A stretch of DNA of 64,000 bases from Torreya grandis. Its lineage: Eukaryota > Streptophyta > Pinopsida > Cupressales > Taxaceae. The stretch's first letter is position 1; each line of letters begins with the position of its first letter. This document shows positions 1-9,508 of the stretch, piece after piece. The stretch spans positions 442,872 through 506,871 of the forward strand of contig JARHVA010008347.1 of assembly GCA_037957365.1 (NCBI GenBank), written 5' to 3'. The notes beneath the pieces were generated by a model. That model saw only the letters and a list, made by a program, of their open reading frames with translations. It was not told where the DNA came from and made no database searches. The translations under genes and the position numbers were made by a program.

Positions 1-1
1 G

Positions 2-1447
2 ATTGTGGCAGAGTATGCCAAGGATACATGGGCAGCTAGCATTGTTGAGGGATCGACAGTTGACACCAGATATACTCTTGTGGATGACTTGATCATTTAC
101 AAGAACAGGGTTTATTTGATTCCAGGATCATCGATGAAGAACATTATCATGCGAGCTTTTCATGATATACCTACTGCAGGACATCCCGGATATTTTAAGA
201 CTTACAGACAGATCAGGGAGAGATTCACATGGAAGGGCCTCAAAGCAGATGTTCTTCAATATGTGCGTGAGTGCCCTGTTTGTCAGCAGAACAAGCAGGA
301 GAACACGTACCCAGCAGGATTGTTGCAGCCACTTCCAATTCCTGACAGGAAGTGGGAGTGTTTGTCGATGGATTTCATTACGGGCTTGCCTAAAGCCCAA
401 GGACGAGATTGCATATATGTAGTTGTGGATCGGTTAACGAAGTATGCTCACTTCTTTCCGATTACCACCACACATACAGCTACACAGGTAGCAGAGGTTT
501 TCTTCCGAGAGGTATTCCGACTGCATGGATTACCTCGGAGCATAGTGAGCGACAGGGATAGTCGGTTCCTGAGTCACTTCTGGCAGGAGGTGTTCCGACT
601 TTGTGGGACCGAGCTTACACCTAGCACCAGCTACCACCCGCAGACTGATGGACAGACGGAGATTGTAAACAAATGGGTGGAGGGCTACCTCAGGAACTAC
701 ATTGCAGGGCAGCAAAAAGCTTGGGTTAAGTGGATACATCTATGCGAGTATTGCTATAATACGACTTTCCACATGACCATTCAGATGTCTCCTTTTATGG
801 CATTATACGGGTATGAGGCACCGAGTGTTCTAGATTTATTACTGAGTGATAGTAGAGTGCCGAGTGCTGGGGACCTGTTGCAAGAGAGTCAGGATATTAT
901 GAGGACTCTCAAGGAGAATATTGCTAAGGCGCAGAATCAACAGAAGCAGTATGCAGATCAGCGGAGGACCGAGAGATCTTTTGAGGTAGGTGACATGGTC
1001 TATCTTATGCTGCAGCCTTACCGACAGTCTACTCTTAAGAAGAGTGGGGCAGAGAAGCTTAAGCCACGTTACTACGGTCCTTTCCGGATCCTAAGACGCG
1101 TTGGAGAGATGGATTATGAGCTAGAGCTTCCTACAGAGAGCAAGGTACACAATGTCTTTCATGTATCACGCCTTAAAAAGGCATTAGGACACCGTGTGAT
1201 ACCTTCTACAGTTTTACCTCCCTTAGATGATGAGGGAAAATTGATCTTAGTACCTGAGTCCATCTTGGAATCTAGAGAGAGACAGTTGCGTCGACGGACT
1301 ATCAGGGAATATTTGGTAAAGTGGAAAGATTTGCCAGTTGAGGATGCGACATGGGAAAGCGAAGATATTCTACAGCATCCAGAGTTGAGATTGCTTGAGG
1401 GCAAGCAATTTCAGGAGGGGCGGACTGTCATGTCCCCTTCTAGTTGA
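2..1447 (+). CDS. Ty3/gypsy chromovirus pol, integrase plus chromodomain (5' partial)
   Basis: C-terminal part of a gag-pol polyprotein. It inserts element cDNA into chromosomes, and the chromodomain is expected to guide it to modified chromatin. The frame is open at the left window edge, so the protease, RT and RNase H lie outside. Counting from the Met at position 5, the zinc-binding HHCC residues are H53, H60, C90 and C93. The catalytic triad is D123 (MDFITGLP), D183 (SDRDSRF) and E219 (TDGQTE), with the usual 35-residue D-E spacing. A GPF/Y-type region (RYYGPFRIL) follows. The chromodomain covers roughly residues 415-460, including EYLVKWKDLP and ATWESEDIL. There is no internal stop or lost catalytic residue, unlike every other pol in the window, so this is the youngest element. 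The last seven codons read into the 3' LTR. The lineage looks Tekay/Del-like (inference). Confidence 0.95.
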   Translation: MVAEYAKDTWAASIVEGSTVDTRYTLVDDLIIYKNRVYLIPGSSMKNIIMRAFHDIPTAGHPGYFKTYRQIRERFTWKGLKADVLQYVRECPVCQQNKQENTYPAGLLQPLPIPDRKWECLSMDFITGLPKAQGRDCIYVVVDRLTKYAHFFPITTTHTATQVAEVFFREVFRLHGLPRSIVSDRDSRFLSHFWQEVFRLCGTELTPSTSYHPQTDGQTEIVNKWVEGYLRNYIAGQQKAWVKWIHLCEYCYNTTFHMTIQMSPFMALYGYEAPSVLDLLLSDSRVPSAGDLLQESQDIMRTLKENIAKAQNQQKQYADQRRTERSFEVGDMVYLMLQPYRQSTLKKSGAEKLKPRYYGPFRILRRVGEMDYELELPTESKVHNVFHVSRLKKALGHRVIPSTVLPPLDDEGKLILVPESILESRERQLRRRTIREYLVKWKDLPVEDATWESEDILQHPELRLLEGKQFQEGRTVMSPSS

Positions 1448-1567
1448 CATATTTCGAGCGGATGATTAGCCTATTATGCGACCCTCGTAGGCTGATAGGA
1501 TGGATAGAGGGTCTTGATAGAGATGGGTTGGAATTCGTTCGGGCACTTTCGGGCATGAATTAAGGGA

Positions 1568-1672
1568 GATATTAATATTTGATTGACTTAATCAAATATT
1601 AATTATTGGAACTAATTTTAATTAATTATTAATTAATTATTAATTATTAATTAATTATTAATTATTAATGAT
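1568..1672. repeat. AT-rich TTAATTAATTA array in the LTR
   Basis: Degenerate tandem repetition of TTAATTAATTA and TTAATTATTAA units within the LTR upstream region. It is self-complementary and could extrude hairpins. It may be simple replication slippage. Confidence 0.8.
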
Positions 1673-2237
1673 TTGGTCTAATTTGAGGATGCAAATCCTA
1701 AATTAAGACTTGGTCTAATTTTAAGACCCTAGTTCTAATTTAAGGAAGACTAATTTAAGGGAGTCTAATTTTAGCAAGCACACCTTTGGAGGTGTATAAG
1801 AATCTCTCATGGGAGAGAGTTTGTATCCAAGCTTATTATTGATATTGATTCTTGTTAAGAAATTCTTCTGTGAAGACTGAGCCAAGGGTTCCACGATTCC
1901 AATTGCATTGAAGAACGTCAACTCTTCATTGTGTGCGATTCAGAGGTTGTGAAAGATCAGCCGATCTATTACCGAATTGAGAGATAACTTCATCCAGAAG
2001 TTATCATAGTATTACAGGGATTTGAGAGATAACTTCACTCAGAAGCTATCACAAGGGTTTACAGGTATTCTCTTTATTTTGGGTTTTTGATTCAAGAATT
2101 ATCCAGATATAGATCTTTTGTGTCAGCCCATAATTCTACAGATCAGGATCAGGCATACAGGGTGTGTTATATCAGCGGCCGTACGAATTCCGTACAGTTC
2201 CGTGAAAATCCGTACGCATCTACAGGAAGTTCAGGTA

Positions 2238-2348
2238 CCGACATCGGCGAACAGGGACTTACAGAGACCGACATCGGTCGACTTATCACCGACATCGGCA
2301 AGGGGACCACTACAGGTCGACCGACGATGGCAGTATAACCGACGTCGG
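2238..2348. promoter_or_regulatory. Cluster of CCGA-N2-TCGG palindromes in the LTR
   Basis: CCGACATCGG occurs at 2238-2247, 2268-2277 and 2289-2298. A perfect palindrome CCGACGTCGG, with an ACGT core of the kind bZIP factors bind, sits at 2339-2348. A weaker form lies near 2320-2330. Just upstream (about 2178-2216) CCGTAC or CCGTG is repeated four times. The block is much more GC-rich than its surroundings and sits upstream of the TATA-like site, as enhancer motifs would. The regulatory role is inference; the repetition is directly seen. Confidence 0.5.
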
Positions 2349-2599
2349 CGACTGTGTTTTTTACACAGCAGGCCGAGACATGCCAGATTCAACCCAATTT
2401 GCGGAATATTCAGGCTATAAGGCCGAACTTTTGATATTCTTTGTATACCTGACAGAGGGTCTCTAATTGTAAGCTTATGAGCAAATAAATAAGAAATTAT
2501 ACTGTGATTTATTCATCTATTTGAAGATATTTTGCAGAAATTCAGATAAGCAATTTGGAGCTTTGTTTCGATATTCGAAGGGATATTACACTATATGTG

Positions 2600-3265
2600 C
2601 TCATAGGCCCAATAGTGGAGAATAAATCCCATGATGGTGCCATAATGCTTGTGTGCCCTGAACCCCCATAGCTCTCTATATATCTACACTATTAGAACAT
2701 TTTCCCATCTAAAATAGTGCCACCCAAGACTAGCTCCACCAACACCCCTAACATCACACCAAGTAAAATCCCTCCCATAGAATTTGTTAGTGTATAATAG
2801 GTAACCCCTAGATATATCATTGTGAACAAATACCTATCTCTAGGAGCCCTTTGATATAGAGGCCTAATGATAAAGCCTCCCAAGTGAAACTGTGCATCAT
2901 TTCCATCATCTCTATATATGATATCCATACACTCATCAATATCCTCCTCCTTTATTTTATATATGGCATATATTAAAATAGGTAGCTGTGTAATCTAGTG
3001 TACATCCTCCAATAAGATGCTCATCTCCTTGATCAATAACCACAAGGTGTTAGTCACTGGGTTCCATCTCTCGATGAGGGTGACTATCATAGTAGCATTC
3101 TTGGGAAGCCACTAGTAGTGATGCATAAATATAAATCCCGCTACCTCCATGTGTCCCCAGTCCTTTGTAGACATGGCATCCCTCACCTCTACAAAAATCT
3201 TGGGAACTCAATCTCATAGCTGGATATACTCCTATGCATACAATAATAGGTATATCATGAATCAA
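2600..3265 (-). pseudogene. Plant mobile domain (PMD) pseudogene, fragment 1
   Basis: Read on the minus strand, one frame gives LIERWNPVTNTLWLLIKEM followed by SILLEDV, near 3005-3085. This matches the hallmark of the plant mobile domain (an ERWxPxTHTFHLP...GEMTITLEDV-type block), known from MAIN/MAIL1 proteins and from transposable elements. A downstream stretch (FIIRPLYQRAPRDRYLF, about 2835-2890) stays open as 78 codons. An in-frame stop interrupts the upstream HY*WLP block; the second PMD copy (31850-33620) has a stop at the same place. The C-terminal side is missing where the chromovirus LTR begins (2590), so that insertion probably truncated it. Assignment rests on the motif and on similarity to the second copy. 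Confidence 0.7.
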
Positions 3266-5020
3266 ATAAGTAGCCTATCTTAACTACTACATATATGCAT
3301 AATAATTATTCCATGAATTTTCATACCAATATGATTTCATACCTTCAAAAACCTCTAATACCTTATTCTCTTAAATTTATTACATATTCCTATAATCACC
3401 TCTACCAATTCTATCATATGCAAACCCTCATTTTACTAAAACTATTCCATCTCTTCTACCACATCCCAAATCCACTCCTACCCTCTCATCTCATCCTAAC
3501 CCAACCCACCTCATATCCCCTCACATCTCATAACCCATCCCAACTCCACCCCTTTAAATTCCAACACCACCCCTTTCAATCCCAACGTAACTCCTATCCT
3601 CTCACCCCAACCCGTTGACCACTGATAGTTCTCCCCAACCATCGATGGTACCCTTGGGCCTTTTTACCTCTAGGGTTGACCATCATCAGTTAAGATTAAC
3701 CATTCATGGTCCCTATTCAGTGACCACTGGTGGTGAGACCTAATCTCTTGACCTCATTTCCAAAACCTAGCTCTCTCTATCTTGACAAGAAAACCCTAAA
3801 ACCTACTCCCTACACCTTTCCTCATTCCTCAATACTTATACATCTCCCAACACCACTACTTATCTTATGAACACAAAATGGAAATTATAAAACACTGGCC
3901 ACAAATTTAAAAATAACCCCATCTTTCCAATTTGAAGACATCACCTACCTCATTTCAAAACTAATGATGCCACCTCAATTTGTGTCTGACCACTTATCTA
4001 GGAGCACCTCTAGTGTCCATCTTGACTCCACCATCACTCCCACATACAAATATCCTCTTGATAACTCACAATAATTCACAAACACTCACATACACTCTTC
4101 ATACCAACACCTTAAACATACAAATCACAAGTGTCTAAATTACAAATAAGGCCCAAATGGGCCCAATTAACCTTTTAGTCTATGGTTTTAGGGTTTTCAC
4201 CCAACCATAAGTAGTTATATAACCATCAATAATTGACCCTAAACTTTGATGTTTCTATAAACCTTGATAGTTGAACCTAATCATCAATGGTTATATAACC
4301 ACTGGTGGTTACCCCTAACCATGGATAATTAGGGTTTTGCTTCCCTCAACCTTTTTTCTCTCCTTCACTTCAGCTAACATGAACCTTCCACTACATCCAA
4401 TTGGGGCAATGCCTTTCTTGCCTCTTTATGAGTGACCTTATCCCCCATATCCAAGAACTACATTAGACTTGAAGTCCATGTTGTATCACTTGTCCATGGA
4501 ACTATGTATGTAATGTCCTCTTTCCTAGTGCATTAGGAGATAGCTTGGTCACCCTCTACATAACCAACCCACCCATTTACTGACATTTACATCAATGTTG
4601 GCACCTTTTCAACATAACCTATTCACACACTATTGTGATTACCTTACTTTGGTCTTCATGACCACCTTGACTAATTTTTACTATGTTAAAGTTTTGCATT
4701 GTGCACCACCTTGTGCATGACCCAACCATTTCTATTTTCCTCAGGTGTACTTCCTACCTTGGATACCTAAGAAAACATTTACCTTTACTAAGATCTTTGA
4801 TATATCTGGCCCAATCTGCTATGACTAATGTTGGGGACTAATTACCTTATCACTTATCCTAGAAATTGAACTTATTATGACCAACATTGGAACCTTTTGT
4901 CTTTTTGAGAATTAGACTATCACATTAAGTCACACCTTGTACACATATTTGCATCTCATACATACACACCCAACTCATAACCCTTATTTTACTACTTGTC
5001 AGAGCATGATTCAATTTTAG
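3266..5020. other. Non-coding, C-rich on the plus strand, with palindromes
   Basis: No supportable gene. Pyrimidine-rich low-complexity sequence (3300-3610) gives long but compositionally biased open frames, which I reject. The rest contains the palindromic motifs listed separately. It lies upstream of the minus-strand PMD fragment. Confidence 0.6.
3614..4335. repeat. Dispersed palindromic motifs, cluster A (ACCATCGATGGT type)
   Basis: Short imperfect inverted repeats recur: AACCATCGATGGTA (3637-3650), TTAACCATTCATGGTC (about 3697-3710), GACCACTGGTGGTG (about 3722-3735), AATCATCAATGGTT and ATAACCACTGGTGGTT (about 4279-4310), and TAACCATGGATAATTAG (4316-4332). Arms of 4-6 bases (ACCA/TGGT) flank a variable core. 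The function is unknown. Confidence 0.5.
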
Positions 5021-5504
5021 TTCTATGATCCAGGTGGATCTCTCCATTTGTGAAAAAATAAAAGTTTCCATATTCTGATAAAAATGATTTCACAACATAG
5101 AGCTCATCAAGAGATTTTTGACGCTTTTTGTTGTTTGAAAAATAGAGTTTGGATGCTCAAGATATGGTCATTTGAAGATTTGTCAAAAAAAAAGTCACTT
5201 GTGATATTTGGCACGTGATTCAAAAATGTATCAACATTTGGACCTATCAGAGGTCAACACATGGCACTATTGAAAATCCAAGTGGGCCAATAACCATTTG
5301 ACATGTGGAAAAATGGTGTTGACATGTTTCGAAGAGGCGACAAGTTATTTAAAACCTTATCCTTTTACCAAGCGCTTGCATGTGGGACAAATCATAAAGT
5401 CTGAGCACCTAAAATGGAGGGAAGAAAAATTCAAACCTAGTCAAAGTGCACCCAAGGAGGTAGGCCACCCTTGTCCTCTTCCTTAGGTGCCTAGAATGGA
5501 GGAA

Positions 5505-5571
5505 ATAGGTTTTGAACTTGAGACTTGGCACCTAAAAGGCTAAGGTCTTGACTGCTTCAGCCACGGTGGCT
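5505..5571 (-). repeat. Antisense tRNA-like (SINE-type) segment inside the 5' LTR
   Basis: On the minus strand an A-box-like GTGGCTGAAGCAGTCAAG is followed about 30 bases later by a B-box-like CAAGTTCAAAACCT. This is the internal promoter layout of tRNA genes and tRNA-derived SINEs. The same segment is in the 3' LTR (8673-8735), so it entered the family before this insertion. It does not fold as a full tRNA by inspection, so it is a relic. Confidence 0.45.
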
Positions 5572-5575
5572 AAAA

Positions 5576-5588
5576 TATTATAAAAAGG
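5576..5588 (+). promoter_or_regulatory. LTR TATA box
   Basis: ATTATAAAAAGGAG is conserved in both LTRs (second copy near 8741-8752). It is the best candidate for the U3 promoter. The downstream AATTAAAAAGAG block at about 5738 lies in the expected transcribed part. Confidence 0.5.
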
Positions 5589-6339
5589 AGTAATATTTAC
5601 TTGTATTGACATGGATTTTTGACTGTGTTTTATTTTAAGAGGCCAAGAGCTAGATGGAAGCTTGGAGATAGCTACCAAATGGAATTTTATCTAATATCCT
5701 ACCTTGTACACAGTAAGCCTTTTTAATTATGTTTTGTAATTAAAAAGAGAATGTTATTATTATTATTTGGATATACCAATAGATTGAATGAAGGACAAAA
5801 GCAATTTTAGAAGGGGATTGAAGACTGAGGAAGGATTCTTTGTGACCGAGCTTGAGTTTATCAATGAATGTGGAATTCTTGGATAGAGATCAGGCTTGAG
5901 GAAAATGGTGTAGCGTTTCAAGAATTTGTAAGCCATTTGTTGCGCAAATTTAATTGAAATGGTCCTCACTATTGGGTGGACCCAAAGATGTAGGCAATCA
6001 ATGCCAAACTTCATTATCAATTTCATGTGGTAATTTGTCATGATTGCATGTTTTATTTTCAAGTATTCTGATTTTTTAAATTAATCAAGAGCTCATGCAA
6101 TATTTGAAAAATTGACAATTTATGACATTTAATTTTTAAAACAAAATCCAATTTTATTGGTGAATGGAAGATATCAGTCTTTTTGACAATTCTAATCCAA
6201 TTTGATAACCGAGAATACTTTGCCAAACAATTTGCAAGTTCTTTTGAGTATTTCAAGAATTTGTATCAGTTTGAGAAATTTAGAATCCGTACGTTTAAAA
6301 CTTCACTTTGAGTTTTTTAGTGGTGTTTATGGATCAAGT

Positions 6340-6351
6340 TGGTATCAGAGC
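6340..6351 (+). other. Primer binding site (initiator tRNA-Met)
   Basis: TGGTATCAGAGC, the classic complement of the 3' end of plant initiator tRNA-Met. It sits three bases after the 5' LTR end and would prime minus-strand cDNA synthesis. Confidence 0.93.
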
Positions 6352-6436
6352 AGTTGATCAATAGGGATTTAATAGTTGGTTGTTATTTTGCTTCTATTTT
6401 GGCATTTGTTTCATTTTTTTTTATTTGACAGGTGCA

Positions 6437-7372
6437 ATGGGCAAGTTGTCAAACAAAGCTAAGCTTGATGAGCTTGAAGCATATAACCAATAGATCCAGG
6501 AAGAGAATGCTTTCCTGAGAGCAAGATTGAACTCCTTGGATGAGGAGATTGCCCATTTGAAAATGGAGTTATGAGTCAAGGATGAGTTCATGGACAAACT
6601 ACAGAATGGTGGACAAGTGAAGGATTCACCTTCCACTATATATGTAGGCACTATGACAGATGAAAACATTGTAAGTGCATGTAAGTCATCAATTGATTTT
6701 CCTTCCCATGAAGAATCTAGTAACAATGATTTTGGTAAACTTGAACAATATACAAAAGGAATAGGTTCAAATTTACTTGTTAAAATGGGATATAATGGAA
6801 AAGGCCTAGGAAAAGATGGCCAAGGTGATACTAACCCCCTTCAGGTAGAGAATAAGTCTAATCGTGCAGGGTTAGGATACAGATCTGGTATTCAAAATAA
6901 AACAAGTGAATGCTCTGAGAAAGCAGAAGCAAGATGTGTTATGGAGAATTGTAAATCCTCTTGGATGGAAGGTAAAACACATTATTTTCACCACACTTGC
7001 AATCATGTTGATTCTAATTCTACTAGACAACATAAATATTCCAATGTTCCTTTTGATTATGGTACATAAAATTTGTGGCACGTTTATCCATGTAGTTTTT
7101 GTGGATTGTCTAATCATTTTGTAGCCAAATGTTGGAAATGTAAATCTTTGTTAGGAAAGATTTTGAAAGACTATACTCCTAGACAGAGTTCTGGGAGTAG
7201 CAATAAGAATATGTTTTTCAATAGAGTGGACAAAAGGTTTTGTACTCATTGTAACATAAGTGGACATCAGGTTGAAAAGTGTTGGAGACTTCAACCATCA
7301 CACCATCCTAGAAATGGTAAGATTAAGATGGTCTATAAACCTATCAAAAAGGTAATTAATGAAGTTAAATGA
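6437..7372 (+). pseudogene. Gag-like protein: coiled coil, G-patch, two CCHC knuckles (three stops)
   Basis: A single frame of about 312 codons runs from the first ATG after the primer site. Residues 1-45 form a probable coiled coil (LDELEAYNQ, ENAFLRARLNSLDEE). A G-patch follows at 6758-6880: GIGSNLLVKMGYNGKGLG, later RAGLGY. Two zinc knuckles follow, CSFCGLSNHFVAKC (7091-7132) and CTHCNISGHQVEKC (7241-7282), the second leading into WRLQP as in plant gypsy gag. The knuckles should bind RNA, and G-patches usually bind RNA or partner helicases. In-frame stops at 6491 (TAG), 6572 (TGA) and 7067 (TAA) are each one C-to-T change from Gln, Arg and Gln codons. There is no frameshift. The segment after 7372 stays partly open, so the original protein may have been longer. 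It is unlikely to be expressed now. Confidence 0.8.
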
Positions 7373-8190
7373 ACCCATACAAATGTTACTAAATCCACTA
7401 AAGAAATCGCACCAACTAATCAAGAAAATTGGATTAAGAGGGTTGGTAAACAATTTTTGACATTCATGTTGTCATGATTAGTGGATGCATTCATGTTGCA
7501 AAGCAATTTATGAATCTATTTTGTATGCATAAGGGACATTCACCATGCTTTGAATGTTGATATGGTTTATTGGAGTGGCCCGTAGAGAACAACCAAGGGA
7601 CATGTTAAACATACTTGGAATAATTTCTCATGTTTGGGATTTTTGAAACTTCATTTTTAAACCCTGACAACAGTATATGTAGTTTATATGGACATGATAA
7701 GTATTTCTATTTTGAGAAATTTGCATTACATTTTATATGTTGTCTTTTATATTGTGCAAATAAAGGCTTATAAGACCCTTTATGGGCACCACTTTTAATC
7801 ATACTAATTATACAAACTATTTGTAGCCATGTATGATATTTGCACATTCTCTAAGACCCTTATTCATTTTTGGGCATTTTATTTTAACTGTTAATTGTGG
7901 TTACAAATATCATGTAAAATTATTACACTAACAAATTGGTTTACAGTTGCACTTGGTGAACAATTTATAGTGATTGACAGATGCACCATTTTTTGTGATG
8001 CGACATTTGAGCAAGTAGTGTGTTTCTATCCACAATGTGGCAATGGGTAGATATTTGTTTTTCACTAAAATTTCAAGGATTTAGTTTGATTTTTGAGTCA
8101 TTACTATGATATGTTGTAGTGATGTTTTTGTAGAAGCATTTTAAATGGAGACCATGCTTTTGGGGTCCAAAAGTGCTTAGTGGGGAGGTT
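7373..8190 (+). other. 3' internal region of the G-patch element
   Basis: No further domain recognised. In-frame readable sequence continues for about 35 codons after the final stop, then becomes AT-rich non-coding DNA. It ends in the polypurine tract GTGGGGAGG (8180-8188) just before the 3' LTR. Confidence 0.6.
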
Positions 8191-9503
8191 TGATCTAGGT
8201 GGATCTCTCCATTTGTGAAAAAATAGAAGTTTCCATATTTTGATAAAAATGATTGCACAACATAGAGCTTGTCAAGAGCTTTTCGACACTTTTTGTGGTT
8301 CAAAAAATGGAGTCCAGATGCTCAAGATATGGTCATTTGAAGATTTGTTGAAAAAAAGTCACTTGTGATATTTGGCATGTGATTCAAAAACGTATCAACA
8401 TTTGGACCTATCAGAGGTCAACACATGGCACTATTGAAAGTCCAAGTGGGCCAATAGCCATTTGACACGTGGCAAAATGGTGTTGACATGTTCCAAAGAG
8501 GTGACAAGTTATTTAAAACCTTATCCTTTTACCAAGCGCTTGCATGTGGGACAAAGCATAAAGTCTGAGCACCTAAAATGGAGGGAAGAAAAATTCAAAC
8601 CTGGTCAAAGCATGCCTAAGTAAGTAAGCCACCCTTTTCCTCTTCCCTAGGAACTTGGAATGGAGGAAAGAGGTTTTGAACTTGAGACCTAGTGCCTAAA
8701 AGGCTAAGGTCTTGACTACTTCAGCCACGGTGGCTGAAATATTATAAAAAGGAGTAATTTTACTTGTATTGACATGGATTTTTGACTGTGTTTTATTTTA
8801 AGAGGCCGAGAGCTAGATGGAAGCTTGGAGATAGCTACCAAATAGAATTTTCTCCAATATCCGACCTTGTACACAGTAAGTAATCCTTTTTAATTATGTT
8901 TTGTAATTAAAAAGAGAATGTTATTATTATTATTTCAATATACCAATAGATTGAATGAAGGACAAAGGCAACTTTGGAAGGGGATTGAAGACTGAGGAAG
9001 GATTCTGTGTGATCAAGCTTGAGTTTATCAGTGAAGGTGGAATTCTTGGACAGAGATCATGCCTGAGGGAAATTGTGTAGCATTTCAAGAATTTGTAAGC
9101 CATTTGTTGCACAAATTTAATAGAAATGGTCCTCACTATTGGGTGGACCCAGAGACGTAGACAATCAATGCCGAACTCCATTATCAATTTTATGTGGTAA
9201 TTTTTCATGATTGCATGTTTTATTTTCAAGTATTTTAATTTTTTAAATTAATCAAGAGCTCATGCAATATTTGAAAAATTGACAATTTACAACATTTACT
9301 TTTTAAAACAAAATCCGACTTAATTGGTGAATGGAAGATATCAGTCTTTTTGACAATTCTAATCCAATTCGATAACCGAGAATACTTTGCCAAACAATTT
9401 TCAAGTTGATTTGAGTATTTCAAGAATTTGTATTAGTTTGAGAAATTTAGAATTCGTATGTTTAAAACTTCACTTTGAGTTTTTCAGTGGTGTTTAAGGA
9501 TCA
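8191..9503 (+). repeat. 3' LTR of the G-patch element
   Basis: 1313 bp, from TGATCTAGGTGG to TTTAAGGATCA, followed by target duplication TTCTA. It is the mate of 5026-6336, with scattered substitutions and small indels. Confidence 0.93.
8673..8735 (-). repeat. Antisense tRNA-like segment inside the 3' LTR
   Basis: Second copy of the A-box/B-box segment described at 5505-5571. It reads GTGGCTGAAGTAGTCAAG and CAAGTTCAAAACCT on the minus strand. Presence in both LTRs shows it is part of the LTR family sequence. Confidence 0.45.
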
Positions 9504-9508
9504 TTCTA

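Larger units (their letters stand above)
1426..2590 (+). repeat. 3' LTR of the chromovirus
   Basis: The left end TGTCATGTCCC follows a purine-rich tract (about 1413-1424, AGGAGGGGCGGA). The right end GGGATATTACA is its imperfect inverted copy (9 of 11 match), giving TG...CA ends and a length of 1165 bp. Inside are an AT-rich stretch, a GC-rich block of short palindromes, a TATA-like GCTATAAGG near 2413 and an AATAAA-type poly(A) signal near 2484-2492. The 5' LTR is outside the window, so pairing and the target duplication cannot be checked; the bases just after it are CTATA. Open frames inside the LTR are judged spurious. Confidence 0.85.
5026..6336 (+). repeat. 5' LTR of the G-patch element
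   Basis: 1311 bp, from TGATCCAGGTGG to TTTATGGATCA. It pairs with 8191-9503. It contains a TATA box (ATTATAAAAAG) near 5578 and an embedded antisense tRNA-like segment near 5505-5571. A 99-codon minus-strand open frame appears in both LTRs, which follows from their shared sequence and is not taken as a gene. Confidence 0.93.
5026..9503 (+). mobile_element. Complete non-autonomous LTR retrotransposon with a G-patch gag-like gene
   Basis: Two LTRs (5026-6336 and 8191-9503) flank a 1854-bp internal region. The 5-bp target duplication TTCTA is perfect (5021-5025 and 9504-9508). The LTR ends form a TGATC...GATCA inverted repeat. A primer site complementary to initiator tRNA-Met starts three bases after the 5' LTR, and a purine tract precedes the 3' LTR. 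There is no protease, RT, RNase H or integrase, and no room for them, so it must have used enzymes from another element. It resembles the LARD or TR-GAG classes of gag-only elements. The LTRs differ at roughly 8% of sites over their first 330 bp (counted by eye), so the insertion is old. Confidence 0.93.

Noticed and set aside
2087..2420. Two overlapping ORFs of 83 and 100 codons in the chromovirus LTR
   Set aside because: They lie in the LTR over the palindrome array, with no domain and no support as a gene.
3295..3618. 107-codon Leu/Pro/His-rich ORF
   Set aside because: Low-complexity C/T-rich sequence gives a stop-poor frame; no homology recognised.
5763..6062. 99-codon minus-strand ORF present in both LTRs of the G-patch element (also 8930-9229)
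   Set aside because: The two copies match because the LTRs match. No motif is present, and a long open frame by chance is plausible in this composition.
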